Assembly (NCBI GenBank): GCA_003216595.1
Contig: QCIQ01000016.1
Coordinates: 1 to 35,951 of the forward strand
Reading direction: 5' to 3'
DNA from: Prochlorococcus sp. AG-402-M18
GTDB lineage: Bacteria > Cyanobacteriota > Cyanobacteriia > PCC-6307 > Cyanobiaceae
Length of the DNA stretch: 35,951 nucleotides
In this document: positions 19,042-27,622 of the stretch, piece by piece
How positions within the stretch are numbered: position 1 is the stretch's first letter
How the letters are laid out: the number at the start of each line of letters is the position of its first letter
The notes under the pieces: model-generated
What the model was told of the DNA's origin: nothing
Seen by the model: only the letters and a program-made list of their open reading frames with translations
Database searches by the model: none
Program-made: the position numbers and the translations under genes

Positions 19042-19122
19042 TCTTAATGTATCAACAGCAATTTTTTTAAAATTAAAAATCAACAGCTTAATGCAAACTA
19101 AAAATCTTACAAACTTCTAATT

Positions 19123-20061
19123 TTGGCGCAGCCTTCTTTGAATCTAGAGGATGCCTACGAGGCTTGCAGAAAAGAAACTGCACAATGGGCCAAGACCTTT
19201 TACCTTGGTACCATGTTGCTGCCTCCTGCTAAACGCAGAGCAATATGGGCTATTTATGTTTGGTGCCGTAGAACAGATGAGCTGATGGACAGCACTGAAG
19301 CTCAAAAAAAATCTAGAAATGAATTATCAGATCGATTGAATAAATGGGAAGACAAAACAAAAAATATTTTTGCTGGTAATACTGAAGACGATCTTGACGC
19401 AGTCTTAGCAGATACACTTCAAAAGTTCCCTCAATCTATTCAGCCTTATATCGACATGATTGAAGGCCAGAGAATGGATTTAGATACCACCAGATATAAA
19501 ACTTTTGAAGAACTTGAACTCTACTGTTATCGAGTCGCTGGAACAGTTGGGCTGATGACGCAAGGTGTAATAGGAATCGATACTGCCTATACGTCAAATC
19601 CAAATTTGCCATCTCCTGATACTTCAAAAGCAGCTATCGCTCTAGGAATTGCGAATCAATTAACCAATATTCTTAGAGATGTTGGAGAAGATAGAGAGAG
19701 AGGGCGAATTTACTTGCCATTAGAGGATTTGGAAAAATTTAATTACTCCGAAGAAGATCTCATGAATGGAAAAATTAATGAGAACTGGAAAGCTTTAATG
19801 TCTTTTCAATTATCAAGGGCTAGAGATTGGTTCCTTAAATCTGAAGAAGGCATCAAATGGCTTTCAATAGATGCAAGGTGGCCAATATGGACCTCACTAA
19901 GGCTTTATAGTGGAATATTAAATTCAATAGAAAAATTAGATTATGATGTCTTCAATAATCGCGCATACGTAAAAGGATGGGTAAAAGCTGTAAACCTACC
20001 CATCTCCTTTCTGATAACTATCAAAGATGAAAAATATAAACTTAGAACACTAATTAACTGA
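19123..20061 (+). CDS. crtB: Phytoene synthase
   Basis: Joins two geranylgeranyl diphosphates into phytoene, the first committed carotenoid step. 312 residues. Both Asp-rich metal-binding motifs of squalene/phytoene synthases are present (DELMD in WCRRTDELMDS and DVGED in NILRDVGEDRERGRIYLP), as is YCYRVAGTVGLM. The only workable start is TTG 19123, since an in-frame TAA lies at 19099; no Shine-Dalgarno is seen. Downstream of pds on the same strand; ends 4 bp from the convergent RNA-binding protein gene. Confidence 0.96.
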   Translation: MAQPSLNLEDAYEACRKETAQWAKTFYLGTMLLPPAKRRAIWAIYVWCRRTDELMDSTEAQKKSRNELSDRLNKWEDKTKNIFAGNTEDDLDAVLADTLQKFPQSIQPYIDMIEGQRMDLDTTRYKTFEELELYCYRVAGTVGLMTQGVIGIDTAYTSNPNLPSPDTSKAAIALGIANQLTNILRDVGEDRERGRIYLPLEDLEKFNYSEEDLMNGKINENWKALMSFQLSRARDWFLKSEEGIKWLSIDARWPIWTSLRLYSGILNSIEKLDYDVFNNRAYVKGWVKAVNLPISFLITIKDEKYKLRTLIN

Positions 20062-20065
20062 TGAT

Positions 20066-20497
20066 TTATACGGGAGTTTTTTGATTAGCTAAAAGATCCT
20101 TTAATTTTGATAGTTCTCCAGCCCATCTTGGATCTGGAGCTTCTTTAATTGGCGCATCGCTATGTACAACTTTCTTAACATCTTTACGGTTAGAACCTTT
20201 ATTTCCATTATTCGAATTTCCTCCTCTTCTTGAATTACCGGAATTTGAATCTTTACGCTCAGAACGCTCGACCCTCAATTTATTGCCATTAAATTCATGG
20301 CCATTTAATTTCTCAATAAGCTCATTTGCAACATTCTCATCTTTGATATTAGCGAAACCAAATCCCCTACAAGCCTTGGTATCTCTATCGAAAACAGCTT
20401 TAAATTTGATGCCATCTCCTATAGATGCTAGAAGGGCTTCCACTTCTTTAACATTGACATTCTGCGGCAAATTACCGATGTAAAGACGAACACTCAT
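20066..20497 (-). CDS. RRM-type RNA-binding protein (Rbp family)
   Basis: 143 residues: a single RNA recognition motif (2-76) with RNP2 LYIGNL (5-10) and RNP1 CRGFGFANI, then a basic, Ser/Gly/Asn-rich low-complexity tail (about 83-115), and a short C-terminal helix DPRWAGELSKLKDLLAN. This is the cyanobacterial Rbp class, many of which respond to cold; here no regulation is shown. It lies 66 bp downstream of the tRNA nucleotidyltransferase gene, and its leader holds a short GC-rich hairpin (about 20523-20534). Confidence 0.93.
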   Translation of the reverse strand: MSVRLYIGNLPQNVNVKEVEALLASIGDGIKFKAVFDRDTKACRGFGFANIKDENVANELIEKLNGHEFNGNKLRVERSERKDSNSGNSRRGGNSNNGNKGSNRKDVKKVVHSDAPIKEAPDPRWAGELSKLKDLLANQKTPV

Positions 20498-20563
20498 TTA
20501 GAAAACAGGGGATAAGAAGACGACGGCATACGGCCGAGATTAATTTGATTTGTGTGTAGTTAA

Positions 20564-21757
20564 TCACATAAAGGGTGAATTCTCTAGGGTCCATTTACGA
20601 GCGACCTCCAAAGCCTCTTTATCTGTAAAAAATCTTCCATAGGCTTTTTCCTTTGAAAGATACCTAATAAGTTCTCCTAGGAACGGGCCTGGAGGGATTC
20701 TAAAATTTTTTTGAAGCAAATGGCCATTCAAAGGCGATGAAGGGTGAAAGAGCGGATCAGAGGGGTCTTTCCAGCGTTTCAACCAAGCACCTGTATCTTT
20801 ATCTTTCAAGAAAAGAATGAAAGATGGCATATCCTCCTCCAAATCAATATGAAGTTGAAACCTGTCATCCTCGGAAAGATTATCTAAGCCTAAATTATTA
20901 AGTTTATGAACCCAAAATCTAAGTTTCTTGCATCTTTTGATTTCATTTTTACTAAACGTCAACTTTGATAAGCTCTCATCACTAAGTAAACATACTAATT
21001 TAGCTAAAGAGCCTCCAAGCAAAGGCTTTTCTGAAGAAATATCTTTTCTTTTTAAATCAAGAAATGGAAGATCACCCTCATTCCATTTGTCCAGTAATTG
21101 AAGTTCTAAATATGTTTGCCAAATCGAAGAATTCCATTTTGAATAAACTATTTTCAAGATCTCCATTTTTATCCTTTCAGGTGCAACATTACTTAATTTA
21201 TCTACATTATTTTTTAGAAACCTTTTAGTTTTTCTCTCTAACTTAAAATCCAATTCACACATTAATCGAAAACCTCTCAGAATCCTCAAAGGATCATCAA
21301 GTAAGTTCTTTTCACTTATCGCAACAATTTTCTTACTTTTTAAATCATCAATTCCTCCAGTTGGATCGTAAATCTCTGGCTTTTCTTTAAGCTTTAAAGC
21401 AATTGCATTTATTCGAAAATCTCGTCTTAATAAATCTTCTGTAAGATTTTCTCCAACTTGTCCAGCAAAATCTAGAGTCCATCCATTAATAACTAAGCGA
21501 GCAATATCTCTCTTTTCATCAAGCTTGATAAAAGTTGCACGAATCTTTTTAGATAAATTTTCACTGAACTTAATAGCATTTATTGGTATCACAAAATCCA
21601 AATCAGGTTTTTGACTCAATTTGTTCAATAATCCGTCTCTAACCGAACCGCCCACCAAAGCGCTACCAGGAGGTAAATCATCAATGGATATTGGCCAATC
21701 TTTTGGGTTTAAATCTCCAAAAAGATCATTTGATAGTAATGTGTCCTTACTTATCAA
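20564..21757 (-). CDS. CCA-adding tRNA nucleotidyltransferase / poly(A) polymerase family protein
   Basis: Class II nucleotidyltransferase, expected to add or repair the 3' CCA of tRNAs (the tRNA-Asn in this window lacks an encoded CCA). 397 residues. The head domain has ALVGGSVRDGLLN (33-45), the catalytic Asp pair in PDLDFVI, DFRINAIALKL and DDPLRILRGFRLMCELDFKLE. Whether it adds CC, A or whole CCA cannot be told here. TTG start; only 29 bp separate it from the divergent ycf34 start. Confidence 0.88.
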   Translation of the reverse strand: MISKDTLLSNDLFGDLNPKDWPISIDDLPPGSALVGGSVRDGLLNKLSQKPDLDFVIPINAIKFSENLSKKIRATFIKLDEKRDIARLVINGWTLDFAGQVGENLTEDLLRRDFRINAIALKLKEKPEIYDPTGGIDDLKSKKIVAISEKNLLDDPLRILRGFRLMCELDFKLERKTKRFLKNNVDKLSNVAPERIKMEILKIVYSKWNSSIWQTYLELQLLDKWNEGDLPFLDLKRKDISSEKPLLGGSLAKLVCLLSDESLSKLTFSKNEIKRCKKLRFWVHKLNNLGLDNLSEDDRFQLHIDLEEDMPSFILFLKDKDTGAWLKRWKDPSDPLFHPSSPLNGHLLQKNFRIPPGPFLGELIRYLSKEKAYGRFFTDKEALEVARKWTLENSPFM

Positions 21758-21786
21758 AATGACACCTAGATTTTTCTAGAAAAGTT

Positions 21787-22038
21787 ATGTGCATATGTGT
21801 TGATTGTGCTTGGGTAGATAGATGTAAGACCTACTACAGAGTTGAAGAAAATCATCAAGTCAAACACCTCTCCAAAAATCCAGATTTTCAAGGTACTAAT
21901 CCAAAAATACATATCAATATTTTTGATCTTCCTGATAGCAAGACAGGTATAGAATGGGATGTAAGAGAATGCGATAGTTTTAAACTTGATAAAGGGAAAT
22001 GGAGTAGGCTACGTCCAGGAGAAGAAATTCCCAAGTAA
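21787..22038 (+). CDS. ycf34: Ycf34 family protein
   Basis: 83-residue protein matching Ycf34, conserved in cyanobacteria and red-algal plastids and reported in Synechocystis to bind an iron-sulphur cluster and affect photosynthetic electron transport. Four cysteines cluster at the N-terminus (Cys2, 4, 7 and 13 in MCICVDCAWVDRC), the likely cluster ligands. The rest holds IFDLP, WDVRECDSF and a C-terminal RLRPGEEIP, typical of the family. Followed by tsaB after 17 bp. Confidence 0.88.
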   Translation: MCICVDCAWVDRCKTYYRVEENHQVKHLSKNPDFQGTNPKIHINIFDLPDSKTGIEWDVRECDSFKLDKGKWSRLRPGEEIPK

Positions 22039-22055
22039 TAATCATAATAAATTCG

Positions 22056-22718
22056 TTGCAAAATTTCCATAACTCAAAATCAAAATATTTATTGGCCTTA
22101 CACAGCTGCTCAGAATCCTTTGGAATAGCCATTAAAGATACTGAAAATCAAGAAAAAATCATAAAAAGCGAAATTTTTAATATTGGTCGTTCATTATCAA
22201 ACAAATTATTTAGTTGTATAGAAACAATTCTTCCAAGAAAGTTTTGGAAGCAAATTATTCGCATTTCAGTAGCAAAAGGTCCTGGGAGTTTTACCAGTAC
22301 AAGATTAACTATCTCAATGGCTAGAACTATTGCTCAGCAAATTGATTGTTCATTGGATTCGATTAGTTCCTTTCATTTAATGGCTCCAAGACTTTATAAG
22401 AATCTTTCTGAAAACCAAATCTTCAATCCATTTTGGATAACAGATGTTGTGCCACGCAGAGGAATTGTTGCTGGTAAATATCAACTAGTTAAAATTCATC
22501 AAGAGTCAAATTTTCATGAATTTAAAGAAATAATTTCTCCGCAATTAATAAGCAATAAAAAACTAATAAAACCGTCAGTTAAGGCCTCTAATAATATAGA
22601 AAAAGATGTTATTTCTCTGATAGATTTTTCACAATATTGTCAAAAATCAAAAGTTCAATCTAACTGGCAAAAGACATTACCCATCTATCCAACTTCACCA
22701 ATCGATAATCAAAAATAA
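22056..22718 (+). CDS. tsaB: tRNA threonylcarbamoyladenosine biosynthesis protein TsaB
   Basis: Partner of TsaD in making t6A at position 37 of ANN-decoding tRNAs. 220 residues with an ASKH-type fold: LLALHSCSESFGIAI at about 13-27 (phosphate-1-like strand, with Ser in place of the usual Thr) and ISVAKGPGSFTSTRLTISMA near 72-91, which is the most diagnostic block. The rest is diverged, as is usual for TsaB. TTG start, with no ATG available before the first strand. Probably co-transcribed with ycf34. Confidence 0.82.
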   Translation: MQNFHNSKSKYLLALHSCSESFGIAIKDTENQEKIIKSEIFNIGRSLSNKLFSCIETILPRKFWKQIIRISVAKGPGSFTSTRLTISMARTIAQQIDCSLDSISSFHLMAPRLYKNLSENQIFNPFWITDVVPRRGIVAGKYQLVKIHQESNFHEFKEIISPQLISNKKLIKPSVKASNNIEKDVISLIDFSQYCQKSKVQSNWQKTLPIYPTSPIDNQK

Positions 22719-22764
22719 AAATGCATAAGTTACAATATTTCTAGTCTTGTAGAGATAATTAATT

Positions 22765-23451
22765 TCAAATATTGTCTATCAAACCTTGATCAAGCATTGA
22801 ATTTATAGATTTTTTAATTTCTTGAGTTGTTGAGGTTAGGTCTTCTCTTTTCTTTGATTTAGGGGGTTGAATTACTTCACCAACTCTTAAATGAATAGAG
22901 ACAAATCTGGGAAGAAGAGATCCTTTTGGAAAAGCTCTGTGACTGTTAACAATTGCCACAGGAAGAATAGGAGAGCTTGTCCTCGCAGCTAGAAAAGCAG
23001 CTCCTGATTTAGGGGCATTAACCCTACCATTTTCTTGTCTGGTTCCATCCAAAAACACGCCCGTAGCCCAACCTTCACTTAATCGATTAGATGCATTTCT
23101 TATGGCCTCTCTATCTCCAGCTCCCCTCTTAACTGGATAAGCACCACAAGCAGAAATTATGAATGACAAGATGGGCACCTTGAAAAGTTCAGATTTGGCC
23201 ATGAAAGCTACCGGTCTGCCCAATGCATGGCCCAAAATAGGGGGGTCTAGATGGGAACCATGATTAGAAACGACTACAACTCCTCCTGTCTTAGGTAAAT
23301 TCGAAATTCCTATTGTTTGACCTCTAAACAAAAAACGAAAAATCGGGAAAACGAATAGATAACTGACGCAACGATAAACCAAACTTTGTCGAGGTATATT
23401 TTTATTGATTTTTTCAACTCCCATAAGCACTTTAAATTGTTCCAAAATCAA
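22765..23451 (-). CDS. plsC: 1-acyl-sn-glycerol-3-phosphate acyltransferase
   Basis: Acylates lysophosphatidate to phosphatidate at the membrane. 228 residues. The catalytic HX4D is in VVSNHGSHLDPP, the substrate site in FLDGTRQENG (usually EGTR), and CGAYPVKRGAGDREAIRNA lies between. One or two hydrophobic segments near 28-45. The frame opens with TTG at 23451, overlapping the fabD stop as TTGA; an ATG nine codons on (23424) gives a more usual N-terminus. Last gene of the rpaB-plsX-fabH-fabD-plsC run. Confidence 0.9.
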   Translation of the reverse strand: MILEQFKVLMGVEKINKNIPRQSLVYRCVSYLFVFPIFRFLFRGQTIGISNLPKTGGVVVVSNHGSHLDPPILGHALGRPVAFMAKSELFKVPILSFIISACGAYPVKRGAGDREAIRNASNRLSEGWATGVFLDGTRQENGRVNAPKSGAAFLAARTSSPILPVAIVNSHRAFPKGSLLPRFVSIHLRVGEVIQPPKSKKREDLTSTTQEIKKSINSMLDQGLIDNI

Positions 23452-24344
23452 TAACCCAAATCACTTGCATTTGATATTTGACTGGCTAAAACCCCTTTCA
23501 TTGATCGTTTAGCAAGACCGCTAAGCACATTTCCTGGGCCAATCTCAACCATTGTAGTAATACCTTCTTTTTGCATTACATCCATAGTTTCTCTCCACCT
23601 AACTCCAGTAGTCATTTGTTTTTTTAAGCGTTTCTTCAATATGTCACCACTTTTAGTTGGAGTTGGATCAACATTGCTAAGAACTGGAACTTGAGCATCT
23701 TGAAAAGTTACTTTATCAAGTTCTTCAGCAAAACTTTTAGATGCTTCAGTCATAAATATGGAGTGAAAAGCACCTGAAACTTGTAAAGGAATTGCTCTTT
23801 TACATTTTAAATTATCAGCCACTTTCTTTACTGCTTCTGGCTTACCTGATAAAACAACTTGAGATTCACTATTGTCATTCGCTATTGCAGCTCCATCAGT
23901 TTCTCTAATCAAATCATCTAATTCATTGCGATCAAAACCTAAAACAGCAGTCATTGCTCCTCCTCCTGCCGATGCCATCAATTCAGATCTTTTCTTTAAT
24001 AGCAATAACGCCGTCTTCGCATCTAAAACATCTGCTGCATAAAGACCAACTATTTCTCCAAGACTGTGGCCTGCAATGATTTGGGTCTCCCTTTTTTGTC
24101 TTTTTAAATCATCAACCAATAGAGACTCAACAACAAAAAGTGCAGGCTGAGTGTTTCTAGTATCGTTTAAATCATATATTTCTTCTTTTGGAACTTCTTC
24201 AGCAGAACAAATTTTCCAAAGATCTCTTCCAAGAATTTCTGAGGCCAATTCAAATCTATCTCTCGAACCAGGCAAATCTATTAACGAATTTGCCATGCCT
24301 AATTTTTGAGAGCCTTGTCCAGGAAAGACCCAGGCAATAGTCAT
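23448..24344 (-). CDS. fabD: Malonyl-CoA:ACP transacylase
   Basis: Loads malonyl groups on acyl carrier protein for fatty-acid synthesis. 298 residues. WVFPGQGSQKLGM at 5-17, the catalytic Ser94 in AGHSLGE and the catalytic His in VSGAFHSIFM are all in place, and a C-terminal VEIGPGNVLSGL matches. ATG start. Sits 27 bp after fabH and overlaps plsC by four bases. Confidence 0.96.
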   Translation of the reverse strand: MTIAWVFPGQGSQKLGMANSLIDLPGSRDRFELASEILGRDLWKICSAEEVPKEEIYDLNDTRNTQPALFVVESLLVDDLKRQKRETQIIAGHSLGEIVGLYAADVLDAKTALLLLKKRSELMASAGGGAMTAVLGFDRNELDDLIRETDGAAIANDNSESQVVLSGKPEAVKKVADNLKCKRAIPLQVSGAFHSIFMTEASKSFAEELDKVTFQDAQVPVLSNVDPTPTKSGDILKKRLKKQMTTGVRWRETMDVMQKEGITTMVEIGPGNVLSGLAKRSMKGVLASQISNASDLGY

Positions 24345-24371
24345 AGTTTTCTAAATTAATTATTAACCAGC

Positions 24372-25388
24372 TTAATAGGGACCATGCCAATAAAACAAAG
24401 CGGCTCCCCAACTCAAGCCAGCACCAAATCCACTACAGGCTATCAAGTCCCCTGATTTAATTCTCTTAGCTCTAACTGCCTCATCAAGCATCAATGGGAT
24501 CGTTGCTGCTGAGGTGTTTCCATAATGTTTCAAATTTGAAAGCACTTTTTCCGATGGTATTGAAAATCTCGAAGCTACAGCATCAAGAATTCTTTGATTA
24601 GCTTGGTGTAATAAAAGCCAATCTATTCTTTCTGACTTAATTTGATATTTTTCTAAGATTTCTCCAAGAATGATTGGAACTTCTTTAACTGCAAACTTAT
24701 AAACCTCCTTTCCCTCCATTTTTATTGGCAAGTATGCCCCTTTTTGATGGGTAACGCCTTCAACTAAATCTAAAAAAATATTTGATTGAGAGAGATTTAA
24801 GCAACCCCCTTTACTTCCATCAGACTTCAAATCATATCCAATCAAACCACTTTCATTCCCAGATGTCTCAATCGCTACTGCTCCTGCTCCATCTCCAAAC
24901 AAAACGCAGGTCTTCCTATCATCCCAATCTACCCATTTTGATAATTGGTCTGCTCCAATCACAAGAGCTCTTTTCATAGATCCAGAGGCTAAATATTGTG
25001 ATGCGGTTACCAAAGCAAATAAGAAACCACTACAAGCTGCAGTCAAATCAAAAGCGACTGCATTGGAAGCTCCTAAATTGGATTGAATTTTAGGCGCCGA
25101 GCCAAATAAATCTTCCGGAGTAGATGTTGCAAGAATTATTAAATCTATAGTTTTTACATCCCAGTTTGCCATTTTGACAGAATTACTTGCTGCTTTAGTA
25201 GCCAACTCAATCAGAGACTCATTTTCTCCAATAACCCTTCTCTCACCAATACCGGTTCTAGTTTGAATCCATTCATCATTAGTATCCACTCTCTGACCAA
25301 GTTGATCATTATTGATTACCTTGTGAGGTATGGCGCTTCCGCACCCCACAAAAGATATTCCTAAGTCCGATTGAGAATTTCTAATCAA
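24372..25388 (-). CDS. fabH: 3-oxoacyl-ACP synthase III (KAS III)
   Basis: Starts fatty-acid chains by condensing acetyl-CoA with malonyl-ACP. 338 residues with the catalytic triad Cys119 (LTAACSGFLFA), His in LLLHQANQRI and Asn in HYGNTSAAT. Start block GCGSAIPHKVINN and GIGERRV are typical. The only start in the frame is TTG 25388. Lies 53 bp after plsX. Confidence 0.97.
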   Translation of the reverse strand: MIRNSQSDLGISFVGCGSAIPHKVINNDQLGQRVDTNDEWIQTRTGIGERRVIGENESLIELATKAASNSVKMANWDVKTIDLIILATSTPEDLFGSAPKIQSNLGASNAVAFDLTAACSGFLFALVTASQYLASGSMKRALVIGADQLSKWVDWDDRKTCVLFGDGAGAVAIETSGNESGLIGYDLKSDGSKGGCLNLSQSNIFLDLVEGVTHQKGAYLPIKMEGKEVYKFAVKEVPIILGEILEKYQIKSERIDWLLLHQANQRILDAVASRFSIPSEKVLSNLKHYGNTSAATIPLMLDEAVRAKRIKSGDLIACSGFGAGLSWGAALFYWHGPY

Positions 25389-25441
25389 ATCTAAAAAATG
25401 CCCTCATTTCATAAGTCAATCACATGGTAGGACCGTTCCAA

Positions 25442-26764
25442 TCAGACCTTTAAAACATCTGGCTTATTTAAATCTGCTAAATCATCCATAACTCCATGGC
25501 TTGCAGCGGAATGAACAACTCTTAAAGCACTCAAAACAGATAAAGCTTTACTTCCACCATGACCAATAACACAAATTCCATTAATTCCTAGAAGTAAAGC
25601 TCCGCCATGTTCGGCATGATCTAGACGTTTCTTTATTCGTTTTAAATTATTTCTTAAGAAAGCAGAACCAACTTTACCTCTTCTTCCTCTTGGTAACTCA
25701 GCTTTCAAAACTCCCAAAAGAACACTTCCAACTGACTCCAAAAATTTAAGCAAAACGTTTCCTGTAAATCCATCACAAACCACAACATCAAAATCGCCTG
25801 ATAAAACATCTCGTCCTTCACAATTTCCAGAAAAGCAAAAACGTTCTTCTTCTTCTAAAAGTTTGTAAGTTGCTTGAGAAAGATCATTGCCCTTACAGGA
25901 TTCTTCGCCTATATTCAATAATCCTATTCTTGGCTTGTTTACACGTAAAACATCACGAGAATAGATATTTCCAAGAAGAGCAAATTGATGCAAATAGGTT
26001 GGCTTGCAATCCATATTTGCTCCAACATCTAAAACCAATACTGGTTGACCAGGATCTTTAGTTGGGAATAATGCTCCAATTGCTGGACGATCAATTCCTT
26101 TTAGACGTCCTAACTTGAAAATCGATGAGGCCATCATTGCTCCAGAATTTCCAGCTGAATAGACACCCATAGCTTTTCCTTCTTTAACCAATTTCATTGC
26201 AATATTTATGCTCGCATCCTTTTTTTTGCGAACTGCAGTGGCTTCTTCATCCATTCCAACTGAAAGACCACTTGGAATTAATTCAAAATTTCCATCATCT
26301 ATAGCTTTGTAGAGAGATTCTTCTAAGCCAAATTCAATTGCTGCTTTTTCTACTTGTTCAATTTCTCCAACAAATTTAATTTTCAATGGAAGTAATGACA
26401 AAGATTTCAAACACCCATCAAGAATCGCTCCAGGCGCAAAATCTCCTCCCATTCCATCAACAGCAACCCAAATCCTTTCGGAATCTTGAATTCCATGTTT
26501 CTCGTCTATACTTACTCCACCTTGTAGTCTCCTAAGAGGATCAAACACAAATGGTTCTAATGTACTCCTAGCTATTGATCCAGCACTAGTAACAACAGAA
26601 CCAGCATTAGAAACAACTGTTCCAGCAACATTGCTTGCTGCTGTTGCTGAACTGGTTGCAGTGTCAACAAGACTTGTAACAGCTGAGTTTCGACGATACC
26701 AAATAACTAGTCGTCTAATTGCCTTAGAACGATTTGTTTTATTATTTAGGTGATTTTTTTCCAC
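25442..26764 (-). CDS. plsX: Phosphate acyltransferase PlsX with N-terminal extension
   Basis: Makes acyl-phosphate from acyl-ACP, the first step of phosphatidate synthesis in most bacteria. The core begins near residue 98 (WVAVDGMGGDFAPGAILDG) and contains SAGNSGAMM, GALFPT and VLDVGANMDC. The 440-residue length exceeds the usual 330-350 because of about 93 extra N-terminal residues: a basic start (RSKAIRRLVIWYRR), then an Ala/Ser/Thr/Val-rich stretch (28-68) with helical periodicity. I recall a similar extension in other marine picocyanobacteria. GTG start; 4 bp after the rpaB stop. Confidence 0.94.
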   Translation of the reverse strand: MEKNHLNNKTNRSKAIRRLVIWYRRNSAVTSLVDTATSSATAASNVAGTVVSNAGSVVTSAGSIARSTLEPFVFDPLRRLQGGVSIDEKHGIQDSERIWVAVDGMGGDFAPGAILDGCLKSLSLLPLKIKFVGEIEQVEKAAIEFGLEESLYKAIDDGNFELIPSGLSVGMDEEATAVRKKKDASINIAMKLVKEGKAMGVYSAGNSGAMMASSIFKLGRLKGIDRPAIGALFPTKDPGQPVLVLDVGANMDCKPTYLHQFALLGNIYSRDVLRVNKPRIGLLNIGEESCKGNDLSQATYKLLEEEERFCFSGNCEGRDVLSGDFDVVVCDGFTGNVLLKFLESVGSVLLGVLKAELPRGRRGKVGSAFLRNNLKRIKKRLDHAEHGGALLLGINGICVIGHGGSKALSVLSALRVVHSAASHGVMDDLADLNKPDVLKV

Positions 26765-26768
26765 TGAT

Positions 26769-27515
26769 TTATGATCCTTCAGGAATCATAGAATCAACAA
26801 TTCGTTGAAAAAGATAGCCTGTTCCTCTTGCAGTAAGAATTAGTTCTGGATTTGCAGGATCATCTTCAAGTTTTGATCTAAGCCTAGAAATATGAACGTC
26901 CACTACTCTGGTATCAACGTGTCTTTCAGGTGTATATCCCCAAACCTCTTTAAGAATCTCACCTCGACTAAATGGTTCTCCTGAGCGACTGACCAATAGT
27001 TCTAAAAGACTGAATTCCATTCCTGTTAATCGAATGCGTTCATCATTTCTATAAACCTGACGTTTATTTGTATCAATCTTTAAATTCATAACCGCAATCA
27101 CACCTGAATTAGGTAGTCCTGCTATTTGTTCTTTTTCTACTCTTCTTAAGACACATCTGATCCTTGCTTCTAATTCTTTTGGGCTAAATGGTTTAACAAC
27201 ATAATCATCAGCGCCAAGCTCTAGACCAGTAATTCTGTCTGCAACATCTCCCAATGCAGTCAACATGACTATTGGAACATCTGATTCTTTTCTTAGTTCC
27301 TGACAAACTCCATAACCATCCAATTTAGGCATCATGACATCAAGCACCACCAAATCAGGCTCACAATTTCTGAAAAGATCCAATGCCTCATTTCCATCAC
27401 AAGCAGTCACTACCTGATAACCAATCATGGATAGGCGAGTTTCTAGGATCCTCCTAATACTTGCCTCATCATCAGCTACGAGGATGGTTTCCTTTGAGGG
27501 ACTTGTGGCCGTCAT
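26769..27515 (-). CDS. rpaB: OmpR-type response regulator RpaB
   Basis: Essential cyanobacterial regulator, Ycf27 type, that represses high-light genes and activates photosystem genes through HLR1 sites. 248 residues. Receiver domain 10-125 with phospho-acceptor Asp59 (PDLVVLDVMMPK), acidic pair Asp15-Asp16 and Lys in VVKPFSPKELEAR; the winged-helix output runs from about 142 and ends RGTGYLFQRIV. The gene leads a run of lipid genes, 4 bp before plsX, and diverges from radA across 107 bp. Confidence 0.95.
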   Translation of the reverse strand: MTATSPSKETILVADDEASIRRILETRLSMIGYQVVTACDGNEALDLFRNCEPDLVVLDVMMPKLDGYGVCQELRKESDVPIVMLTALGDVADRITGLELGADDYVVKPFSPKELEARIRCVLRRVEKEQIAGLPNSGVIAVMNLKIDTNKRQVYRNDERIRLTGMEFSLLELLVSRSGEPFSRGEILKEVWGYTPERHVDTRVVDVHISRLRSKLEDDPANPELILTARGTGYLFQRIVDSMIPEGS

Positions 27516-27622
27516 TTGTTCCTTAGCTTTGGCGGCTGCAACAAGATCTTAAGTGAAGGTTCACCAACATTTAAAGATCACTATCTTTATTCAACTACAG
27601 CCAACTTCCTTTTTACAACTAA

